From contig RFZR01000141.1 of assembly GCA_009920595.1 (NCBI GenBank), positions 1 to 5,069 of the forward strand: a DNA stretch of 5,069 nt, read 5' to 3'. Shown here piece by piece: positions 1 to 5,069 of this stretch. Numbering within the stretch: the stretch's first letter is position 1; every line of letters begins with the position of its first letter. The notes beneath the pieces are model-generated. The model did not search any database and was not told where the DNA came from. It saw only the letters and a list, made by a program, of their open reading frames with translations. This DNA is from Alphaproteobacteria bacterium (GTDB lineage Bacteria; Pseudomonadota; Alphaproteobacteria; Rhizobiales; Beijerinckiaceae). The position numbers were made by a program, and so were the translations under genes.

Positions 1-261
1 GGTAAGACCTATCTCTCTTTTGACATCGATAGTCTTGATCCCGTTTTCGCGCCGGGAACAGGAACTCCGGAATCTGGTGGTATCACAATGATTGAAGCGC
101 AACGTCTTATCCGCGCCCTTGACGGTGTTGATTTCATTGGCGCGGACATGGTGGAAGTTTCGCCTCCATTTGACAATGGCACGATCACATCGCAATGCGG
201 CGCGAATATCTTGTTTGAAATTCTCTGCGTTTTGGCAACAGCGCGCGCGAAGAGACAATAG
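1..261 (+). CDS. speB: Agmatinase-family ureohydrolase, C-terminal part (5' end outside window)
   Basis: This is the last 86 codons, in frame from base 1 and ending at TAG 259-261, of a manganese-dependent ureohydrolase (arginase/agmatinase fold). These cytoplasmic enzymes hydrolyse a guanidino group to urea plus an amine. Visible family marks, in local residue numbers, are FDIDSLDP at 7-14, whose D8 and D10 match the metal-binding aspartates of the DxDxxDP motif; GTGTPESGG at 19-27, the loop typical of agmatinase and guanidinobutyrase; and DMVEVSPPFD at 49-58, with the conserved glutamate E52 near the substrate guanidinium. The C-terminal helix (roughly 64-82) is complete, so the gene is not truncated at this end. 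The first metal ligands and the substrate-specificity loops lie outside the window. Agmatinase, guanidinobutyrase or another guanidino-acid hydrolase therefore all remain possible, and the symbol is by family only. It converges on a polyamine-type ABC operon. Confidence 0.93.
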   Translation, partial: GKTYLSFDIDSLDPVFAPGTGTPESGGITMIEAQRLIRALDGVDFIGADMVEVSPPFDNGTITSQCGANILFEILCVLATARAKRQ

Positions 262-285
262 ATCTTGTCATCTTTATTGCAAAAC

Positions 286-311
286 AAAAGCCCGCTGATA
301 GCGGGCTTTTT
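286..311. terminator. Bidirectional intrinsic terminator between convergent genes
   Basis: A perfect 10-bp inverted repeat (286-295 with 301-310) has a 5-base loop TGATA, and its GC core GCCCGC/GCGGGC is flanked by A and T runs. On the plus strand the stem ends in five T residues (307-311) and would stop the ureohydrolase transcript. On the minus strand it is followed by TTTTGTTTTG and would stop the ABC operon transcript. It sits 25 bases after the ureohydrolase stop and only 2 bases after the last permease stop, filling most of the 52-base gap between the convergent genes. Confidence 0.93.
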
Positions 312-313
312 GA

Positions 314-1204
314 TTACGCATGATGCGTTGCTTTTTCGATTGATTCCAATTCGCGCAGTTCGGCGGCGTGCGCAGCATCAAGGCGCGCTTGTCTCTCGCG
401 ATCCTCGCGACGTTTGACGATTTCATAAATAATCGCGCCGACAACCGTGACAGCGATAATCAAAACAGCAAGCGCGCTGATCGCGGGTGTTGTTCCCTGT
501 CGGACACGTCCGGCAAGTACGGTGGTCAAAGTCTTATCGGCGAGAATGGCAAAGGTTGTTGTGTTGTAGTTTTCAAACGAGGAAAGAAACGCCAACACTG
601 CCGAGGAAAAAATCGCCGGACGTAAGAAAGGCAACAAAATGTGAAAAAACACTTGTGTTTGCGAGGCGCCGAGATCAAGCCCCGCTTCTTCTTGCGCGCG
701 ATCAAAGCGATTCAATCGCGACATGAACATCAACATGCAATAGGCGGAAATAAAACTCGACTGGCCGAGTACCGCCATGAAGACGCCATCATAAAGAAAT
801 TTGGAATTCGTGGCTGTCGTAAGATCACGCCAGAAAACGACCGTTGAGATACCAATGATGACACCGGGGGTAAGCACCGGCGAAACAACAATCACATAAT
901 AGAAAGAACGCGCTTTTGAGTAGATCTGGCTCATCATCATCGCGGCCGCAAGCCCGAGAGGCACGGAGACTACAACCACCCACATGCCGATCCAGAGGCT
1001 GTTTTTCAAGCCATAAACCATATCGCGGTCGTTCAACAATTTTTCAAACCACGACAAAGTTAAGCCTTCGATGGGATAAACTTGCGGATAGGTGGATGTG
1101 TTGAAGGCCGATACGCCCATCACAATGAGCGGGCCAAAAAGAAAGCCGAAGAAGATGGCCATATAAAAGGCCAGCATCACATTCATCACCGTCTTCGAAC
1201 TCAT
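314..1204 (-). CDS. ABC transporter permease 2, PotC/PotI type (spermidine/putrescine class)
   Basis: This 296-residue inner-membrane subunit is of the binding-protein-dependent permease family. Hydrophobic segments lie at roughly 11-32, 68-91, 101-125, 140-160, 196-213 and 241-261, the usual six. The cytoplasmic EAA loop that docks on the ATPase is clear: E173, A174, G179 and the LLP at 190-192, in a stretch running about 172-197. The start is ATG at 1202-1204, giving MSSKTVMNVM. A longer reading frame continues upstream to 1309 but lies in the preceding gene. The chosen start overlaps that gene's stop as ATGA and has a GGGGAG Shine-Dalgarno sequence. It is the last gene of the operon, ending just before a strong terminator. 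After the final membrane segment it carries a tail of about 33 residues, very rich in R, E and A and ending in HH, longer than E. coli PotC/PotI appear to have. Family assignment is firm; the transported ligand is not proven. Confidence 0.93.
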   Translation of the reverse strand: MSSKTVMNVMLAFYMAIFFGFLFGPLIVMGVSAFNTSTYPQVYPIEGLTLSWFEKLLNDRDMVYGLKNSLWIGMWVVVVSVPLGLAAAMMMSQIYSKARSFYYVIVVSPVLTPGVIIGISTVVFWRDLTTATNSKFLYDGVFMAVLGQSSFISAYCMLMFMSRLNRFDRAQEEAGLDLGASQTQVFFHILLPFLRPAIFSSAVLAFLSSFENYNTTTFAILADKTLTTVLAGRVRQGTTPAISALAVLIIAVTVVGAIIYEIVKRREDRERQARLDAAHAAELRELESIEKATHHA

Positions 1205-2217
1205 TTCGCGATCTCCCCGAGGGAGAGGCGACCCAAGCGCAAGACAAGAAGAACGAAACTCACGCAGGCAAGCAGCAAGATAAAGGCATAGGCTGCCCCT
1301 TGCGGCCAATTGAAGGCTTGGAAAAAGCGGTCATAAAGAATGGGCGTGAACCACAGCGAACGTGGCCCACCAAGCACGAGCGGCGCGGCAAGCGAACCCG
1401 CACTCAACATGAATACAAGCGTGCACCCTGATGCGATACCAGGCTTTGCAAAAGGAATGACGATAAAGGCATGGATATGCCACCATGGCGCGCCGAGATC
1501 GCGCGCGGCTTCGATCTGCGCATGATCGAGTGTTTCAATTGCATTATAAAGCGAGAAGATCATCATCAACATATAGGCATAGCCAAGTCCGGCATAGAGC
1601 GCGATGTCATTGCCAATGAAATCGATCGGCTGATCAACCCACCCCATTCCCAGAAGTATTTTATTGATGAGGCCGCCGCTCGAAAAAATAATTCTGAAAG
1701 CGAAGGCGCGCAGAATTTCGTTAACCCAATAGGGCGCGATCAACAGCAAGAGCAAAAAGCGAACACGTGCTGGGCGCGCGACTTGCGCCATATAGAACGC
1801 CAATGGATAGCACAGCGCGAAATTGAAGAGAGCGACCAAAAGGCTTGCGAAGATTGTAAGGAAGAAAGCCTTGATGTGAACCCAGTTGATCGCATCGCTG
1901 CTCGTGGTCGAGCCATAGATGAAATAGTGGTAATTCTCGAAAGTATAAAGATCCTTCGGCCCGCCCATTTCAATCGGCGGTAATTTTGGGCGGAAGGACA
2001 TCTCGACCATGAAGAGCTGTGGCAGCACAATCATGAAGAGAGACCAGAACGCCACCGCTACGATCAGATAGATCGCAACCGGGGTTCCGTTACGCTCAAA
2101 AAAAGATTTCTTCGTGACGCCGACAGGCTTTGGCTCAAATTTCGCCATCACCCAGAAAATCGCAATGGCGAGAACCGGGAGCAGGAAGATGAAAGGATGT
2201 CCGGTTGAGCTCAACAT
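1201..2217 (-). CDS. ABC transporter permease 1, PotB/PotH type (spermidine/putrescine class)
   Basis: This 338-residue inner-membrane permease partners the downstream one. From about residue 150 it aligns by eye with E. coli PotH (recalled, not computed), including the VDQP segment near 194-197, the YAY at 213-215 and the LGGP at 282-285. The EAA loop is at 236-260, with E236, A237, A238, G242 and a conserved P255. Membrane segments are seen at about 47-70, 114-140, 152-175, 205-222, 257-280 and 307-326. An additional hydrophobic stretch at 9-24 makes seven, one more than the usual six. The ATG at 2215-2217 follows the ATPase stop by 11 bases. Its Shine-Dalgarno sequence is weak (GTGAG about ten bases upstream), so translation is probably coupled to the ATPase gene. 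An internal start at M24 would remove the extra segment but also lacks an obvious ribosome site. The last four bases overlap the start of permease 2. Confidence 0.92.
   Translation of the reverse strand: MLSSTGHPFIFLLPVLAIAIFWVMAKFEPKPVGVTKKSFFERNGTPVAIYLIVAVAFWSLFMIVLPQLFMVEMSFRPKLPPIEMGGPKDLYTFENYHYFIYGSTTSSDAINWVHIKAFFLTIFASLLVALFNFALCYPLAFYMAQVARPARVRFLLLLLIAPYWVNEILRAFAFRIIFSSGGLINKILLGMGWVDQPIDFIGNDIALYAGLGYAYMLMMIFSLYNAIETLDHAQIEAARDLGAPWWHIHAFIVIPFAKPGIASGCTLVFMLSAGSLAAPLVLGGPRSLWFTPILYDRFFQAFNWPQGAAYAFILLLACVSFVLLVLRLGRLSLGEIAK
1213..1218 (-). promoter_or_regulatory. Ribosome binding site of permease 2
   Basis: Read on the minus strand, this is GGGGAG, with the GGAG core 8 bases before the ATG at 1202-1204. 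It decides the start of permease 2 in favour of the ATGA overlap rather than the longer upstream-extended reading frame. It lies inside the 3' end of permease 1. Confidence 0.75.
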
Positions 2218-2228
2218 GATTTAAACGC

Positions 2229-3293
2229 TCACGCGGGTAGTATGAGCGCATCGCGCGTTGCGAAGGCAAAAGAAACCGAAGACCCTTGCGATGGAAACTC
2301 GCGGGCTGGCGCACCCGTCAAGGTAGCCACAATGCTTGATCCATCATGGGCTTTCATCGTGAGATGTGTGGTCATGCCTTCATAGGCGGCATCTGCCGCT
2401 GTGCCAGACAAATTGTTTTCGCCTTGCGCACCAAACTGCATCGCTTCCGGACGAATAAATAAAGTGGCTTTCGTACCCACAGGGAGAGATTTCTTATTCA
2501 ACCCGACAAGACGACCTACCGAGGTCTCAATCTCGGCCTGATCACCTGAGATCTTTGTGATCGTACCGGTAAACCCGTTATTCTCGCCCACGAAAGAAGC
2601 AACGAAGGATGTCTGCGGATGTTCATAGACATCGCGACCATTTCCAACCTGTTCGATCTTACCGCGATTCATCACAGCAATACGATCAGACATGGTCAGT
2701 GCTTCGCCTTGGTCATGCGTGATATAGATAAAGGTTACGCCGACGCGACGTTGAATGGCGCGCAACTCATTGCGCATATGTTGACGCAATTTCAAATCAA
2801 GCGCGGAAAGAGGCTCGTCAAGCAGCAACACTTTTGGTTCAACGGCAAGCGCGCGCGCAATCGCAACACGTTGCTTTTGGCCGCCAGATAATTCTTCGAT
2901 CTTCTTGTGGCCTTGATCACTCAACGCGATGAGATTCAATAACTCATCGACTTTGCGGTCACGATCCGCTTTCGGCACGCCGCGCACGCGCAGGCCATAA
3001 CCGATATTCTCGGAAACCGTCATCAACGGAAACAAAGCAAGATTTTGGAAGATCAGCGCTGTCGGACGTTGATTGGGGCCAATGCCACTCATGTCCTGAC
3101 CGCCGATGCGGATCACGCCTTGTGTCGGATCCTGAAATCCTGAAATCGCTCGCAGAATTGTTGTCTTTCCGCAGCCCGATGGGCCAAGAAAACTAAAAAA
3201 TTCACCTTGCCGAATTTGCAAGGAGACATCTTTCACAGCCGTAAAAAGTCCGAATTGGACTGTGAGGTGATCAATCTCAACAGCGGCCGTCAT
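2229..3293 (-). CDS. ABC transporter ATP-binding protein, PotA/PotG type
   Basis: This 354-residue ATPase powers the importer on the cytoplasmic side. All catalytic motifs are intact: Walker A GPSGCGKTT at 37-45, Q-loop Q83 in FQN, signature LSGGQ at 135-139, Walker B VLLLDEP at 155-161 with E160, D-loop SALD at 163-166 and switch H193 in ITHDQGEAL. That last block is typical of the PotA/MalK/CysA group with a C-terminal regulatory domain. Residues from about 240 on form that TOBE domain, including FIRPEAM at 279-285. The start is ATG at 3291-3293, giving MTAAVEIDHL. The frame can be extended by 11 residues to a TTG at 3326, but family proteins begin close to the chosen ATG. The Shine-Dalgarno sequence is poor (GGA, spacing 6). 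It follows the binding-protein gene after a 104-base gap containing a hairpin, and precedes permease 1 by 11 bases. The ATPase call is certain; substrate class is inferred from its neighbours. Confidence 0.96.
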   Translation of the reverse strand: MTAAVEIDHLTVQFGLFTAVKDVSLQIRQGEFFSFLGPSGCGKTTILRAISGFQDPTQGVIRIGGQDMSGIGPNQRPTALIFQNLALFPLMTVSENIGYGLRVRGVPKADRDRKVDELLNLIALSDQGHKKIEELSGGQKQRVAIARALAVEPKVLLLDEPLSALDLKLRQHMRNELRAIQRRVGVTFIYITHDQGEALTMSDRIAVMNRGKIEQVGNGRDVYEHPQTSFVASFVGENNGFTGTITKISGDQAEIETSVGRLVGLNKKSLPVGTKATLFIRPEAMQFGAQGENNLSGTAADAAYEGMTTHLTMKAHDGSSIVATLTGAPAREFPSQGSSVSFAFATRDALILPA

Positions 3294-3343
3294 TGTGCAT
3301 CCATTAAGTTCGTTACACGGCGCCAATCAAAAAGCAGACCGGC

Positions 3344-3375
3344 GGAAAAGAACCCCGGCGCTGGGCGCCGGGGTT
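3344..3375 (-). terminator. Intercistronic hairpin after the binding-protein gene (partial terminator or mRNA-stabilising stem)
   Basis: A perfect 11-bp inverted repeat (3351-3361 with 3365-3375) has a 3-base loop. It is very GC-rich (core CCCCGGCGC), and on the minus strand it is followed by CTTTTCC (3350-3344). It begins 22 bases after the binding-protein stop codon and about 58 bases before the ATPase start. The T run is short, so termination is probably incomplete and the downstream genes can still be read. Such hairpins commonly keep binding-protein mRNA in excess over membrane-component mRNA. The rest of the 3294-3397 gap shows no gene and no convincing promoter. Confidence 0.75.
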
Positions 3376-3397
3376 CGATGATTAAGACAAAGCTGAA

Positions 3398-4567
3398 TTA
3401 AGCCGCTTTGAACTTCTCAGCATATTGCGTGCGCAATTCAGCGAACCATGACGGCTCGAGCGGACGCTGCCAGAGCTTGGACAAAGCGTCGTCCGGATAG
3501 GCTTCCTGGAAGTTCTTCTTCGCGGCAGGCGAGAGAAGCTCATCCGCACCCTTTGCAACTGGGTTATAGCCCGAACCGTCAGCAACCTTTGCCGATGCTT
3601 CCTTCGAATGGCAATATTTCAACCAAGCATAGGCCTGATCGATGTTCTTCGCGCCCTTCGACATTGCCCAACCATCGAGCCATGTGATCGCACCTTCTTG
3701 CGGCGCCATATAGGACACTGGCTTGCCGGCCTTCTTAAGACCAAGCGGAGGACCATCCCATGTCTGGCCGATGACAACACCGTTTTCGAGAAGACCCGAT
3801 TTCGTATTATCAGCTGAATCCCAGAACTGCTTGATCCATGGCTTCTTCTCGATCGCGAATTTCAAGAGCTTGTCATAGATCGACTTCATCGTTGCTTCAT
3901 CCTTATAGGCATCAAGCATACGATTTGATTTCAGCTGACCTGTCGCATCCATCCAGAGGCCGATGCCGAGGAGCAGCGAGTGCGGACGACCCTGCACTTT
4001 GCCCTTATATTCGTCCTTCCAGAGCGAACCATAGGAAAGCGTCTTGTATTCGATCTTGGTAAGATCGGTGCGCCATGAAATCGCTTCCGAACCCCAGGTG
4101 TGTGGCACGTGATAAAGCTTGCCATCCCAACGCCAGAAACCTTCAGAGATTTTCACCATCGACGGAAGAACACTGTCGAGCGTCAGCTTCTTTTCATCGA
4201 AAGGTTGAAGCACAGCGAGATCTTTGAATTGCGGTGCGCGGTCATGGGTTGGTTGGCAAAGATCGAAGCCATCACCACCAGCGGCTTGCAATTTGTTGAT
4301 TTGCTCTTCGTTCTGCGAGAACGGTGTTGTCTTGACCTTGATGCCGGTCGCTTTTTCGAAATCCGGAATCACAGGATCGGGAAGTTCGTCATCCCAGTTC
4401 AACAGGCTCAATTCACCTGAAGATGAAAGCGCATTGCTGACATACCACGGACCAACCGCAGCTGCCGCACCGGCCGCAACCGCGCCCTTCAAGAGCACGC
4501 GGCGCGTGAACGATCCCGCCGCTTCAAGCGTCGCAACCGTCGAATTCAACTTTTTCTTGTCGACCAT
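3398..4567 (-). CDS. Tat-exported periplasmic substrate-binding protein, PotD/PotF-like
   Basis: This 389-residue receptor is for the ABC importer encoded downstream. The N-terminus holds a twin-arginine signal: SFTRRVLLKG at 19-28 (R22, R23), then an alanine-rich hydrophobic stretch and a likely cleavage after SNA at 44-46. The mature domain starts with SLLNWDDELPD (54-64), matching the first strand of PotD-type proteins. Further family blocks are PHTWGSEAISW at 155-165, WKDEYKGK at 183-190, TWDG at 269-272, ITWLDGWAMSKGAKN at 294-308 and SGYNPVA at 332-338. The tryptophans and aspartate corresponding to PotD W229, W255 and D257 are present, but the PotD D168/E171 pair is not (RPHSLLL at 194-200). 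Ligand identity is therefore open: polyamine, guanidino compound or another small cation. The start ATG at 4565-4567 has a strong ribosome site. It is the first and probably most highly expressed gene of the operon. Confidence 0.93.
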   Translation of the reverse strand: MVDKKKLNSTVATLEAAGSFTRRVLLKGAVAAGAAAAVGPWYVSNALSSSGELSLLNWDDELPDPVIPDFEKATGIKVKTTPFSQNEEQINKLQAAGGDGFDLCQPTHDRAPQFKDLAVLQPFDEKKLTLDSVLPSMVKISEGFWRWDGKLYHVPHTWGSEAISWRTDLTKIEYKTLSYGSLWKDEYKGKVQGRPHSLLLGIGLWMDATGQLKSNRMLDAYKDEATMKSIYDKLLKFAIEKKPWIKQFWDSADNTKSGLLENGVVIGQTWDGPPLGLKKAGKPVSYMAPQEGAITWLDGWAMSKGAKNIDQAYAWLKYCHSKEASAKVADGSGYNPVAKGADELLSPAAKKNFQEAYPDDALSKLWQRPLEPSWFAELRTQYAEKFKAA

Positions 4568-4574
4568 AAGGTTA

Positions 4575-4581
4575 CCCCTCC
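4575..4581 (-). promoter_or_regulatory. Strong ribosome binding site of the substrate-binding protein gene
   Basis: The minus-strand sequence GGAGGGG lies 7 bases before the ATG at 4565-4567. It is by far the best Shine-Dalgarno sequence in the window, which fits the high expression expected of a periplasmic receptor. No promoter fits in the 22-base gap to the upstream gene, so the operon promoter must lie inside or before the aldo/keto reductase gene. Confidence 0.85.
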
Positions 4582-4589
4582 GTTATTTG

Positions 4590-4613
4590 TCAGGCTCGCC
4601 CATCGAGCCCTGA
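4590..4613 (-). other. Imperfect hairpin overlapping the aldo/keto reductase stop codon
   Basis: The sequence TCAGGCTCG (4590-4598) pairs with CGAGCCCTGA (4604-4613) with one bulged base and a 5-base loop. The stem includes the TGA stop of the upstream gene. No T run follows on the minus strand (CAAATAACGGAGG), so it is a poor terminator. It ends 8 bases before the GGAGGGG ribosome site of the binding-protein gene, and might act as an mRNA 5'-end or translation element. It is a real inverted repeat; its function is unproven. Confidence 0.55.
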
Positions 4614-5069
4614 CCCGGTGGCCTCGATGGAGGCAATATTGATCCGGAGCTGATCCATTGTCGTGGCGCCAATAATCGTGGACCCTAAAAAGGCCCGCGA
4701 ATTGACGAAAGATAAAGCCAATTCCTCCGGTTTCCAGCCAATTTCACGCGCGAGGTCGACATAGGCCTTGATGGCCGGTTCGGCATTCGGCGTCTCATAG
4801 CGCTGACCGCGATTAAATAATGTGGAGCGAGCCCCAGCCGGACGCGCGCCATTGAGATATTTCCCGGTCAAATAACCTTGCGCGAGGGGCGAGAAGGCCA
4901 AAAGGCCGACTTGTTCCCGCATCGAAATCTCGGCGAGACCCGTCTCATAGGTCCGATTGAGGAGATTATAGGCGTTCTGAACCGTCTCGACCCGGGGCAA
5001 CCCATGCTTCTCAGCGAGTTTGAGAAATTGCATCGTGCCCCACGAGCTCTCATTCGAGAGACCGATGAA
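4590..5069 (-). CDS. Aldo/keto reductase, Tas-like, partial (5' end outside window) with shortened C-terminus
   Basis: The 159 codons run in frame from the right edge and end at TGA 4590-4592. The product belongs to the NADPH-dependent aldo/keto reductase superfamily, cytoplasmic TIM-barrel enzymes that reduce carbonyl groups. It is closest by eye to E. coli Tas. Matching blocks in local residue numbers are FIGLSNES at 1-8, QNAYNLLNRTYETGLAEIS at 31-49, FSPLAQGYLTGKYLNG at 59-74, ARPAGAR at 75-81 and STIIGATTMDQLRINI at 130-145, the cofactor-binding end of the barrel. The catalytic Asp-Tyr-Lys-His residues lie in the missing N-terminal half. After NIASIE the family normally continues about 25 more residues with an LSEEVL-type helix. 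Here only ATGSGLDGRA follows before the stop, so the C-terminus looks truncated. The physiological substrate is unknown. It lies upstream of the transporter operon on the same strand with a 22-base gap and may be cotranscribed. Confidence 0.9.
   Translation of the reverse strand, partial: FIGLSNESSWGTMQFLKLAEKHGLPRVETVQNAYNLLNRTYETGLAEISMREQVGLLAFSPLAQGYLTGKYLNGARPAGARSTLFNRGQRYETPNAEPAIKAYVDLAREIGWKPEELALSFVNSRAFLGSTIIGATTMDQLRINIASIEATGSGLDGRA

Noticed and set aside
9..287. 92-residue minus-strand open reading frame at the left edge
   Set aside because: It is antisense to the conserved ureohydrolase motifs on the plus strand and shows no protein-like features.
1205..1309. N-terminal extension of permease 2 by 35 residues
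   Set aside because: The extension lies entirely within permease 1, is not hydrophobic in the family pattern, and the ATGA start at 1204 has a good ribosome site and the expected family length.
1471..1983. 170-residue open reading frame on the plus strand inside permease 1
   Set aside because: It is fully antisense to a well-supported membrane protein, has a low-complexity polar composition with no recognisable motif and no ribosome site, and is most simply a shadow of the GC-rich codons on the other strand.
3290..3304. Four-codon upstream frame (ATG GAT GCA CAA TGA) ending across the ATPase start as ATGA
   Set aside because: Short ATG-initiated frames like this arise by chance, and nothing indicates that it is translated. 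A coupling role cannot be supported from sequence alone.
4224..4613. 129-residue plus-strand open reading frame antisense to the binding-protein gene
   Set aside because: It lies opposite the signal peptide and first domain of a clear receptor gene, with no family resemblance and no start signal.
4621..4634. Small inverted repeat GCCTC-GATG-GAGGC in the reductase gene
   Set aside because: The 5-bp stem lies within coding sequence and is too short to distinguish from chance at this base composition.

Overview
The window looks like a chromosomal stretch from an alphaproteobacterium, probably of the Hyphomicrobiales (rhizobial) type. This rests on moderate-to-high GC coding sequence with many GCGC-rich codons, a Tat-exported periplasmic binding protein and a compact polyamine-type ABC operon. 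The taxonomic placement is inference by eye only.

Layout. Positions 1-261 (+ strand) hold the C-terminal 86 codons of a ureohydrolase of the agmatinase/SpeB family, cut by the left window edge. A perfect bidirectional intrinsic terminator (286-311) separates it from an ABC transporter operon that converges on it. Read on the minus strand from right to left, the operon is: a Tat-secreted substrate-binding protein (3398-4567), an ATPase (2229-3293), permease 1 (1201-2217) and permease 2 (314-1204). This is the gene order of E. coli potFGHI. A strong GC-rich hairpin lies between the binding-protein gene and the ATPase gene (3344-3375), and the two permease genes overlap by an ATGA. Only 22 bases upstream of the operon, on the same strand, is the end of an aldo/keto reductase gene of the Tas type (4590-5069), cut by the right window edge. 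Its C-terminus looks shorter than the family norm.

How the genes fit together. The four transporter genes make a complete PotD/PotF-class importer: periplasmic receptor, two different membrane subunits and one ATPase with a TOBE domain. The neighbouring ureohydrolase removes urea from a guanidino compound such as agmatine or 4-guanidinobutyrate. An obvious hypothesis is uptake and catabolism of guanidino compounds or polyamines. However, the binding protein has lost several of the polyamine-contacting residues known from E. coli PotD, so its ligand should not be assumed.

The window is almost entirely coding. I found no mobile element, CRISPR array, RNA gene or other clearly new system. The points worth a second look are the altered ligand pocket, the truncated reductase end with a hairpin abutting the operon, the intercistronic hairpin, and an extra N-terminal membrane segment in permease 1.
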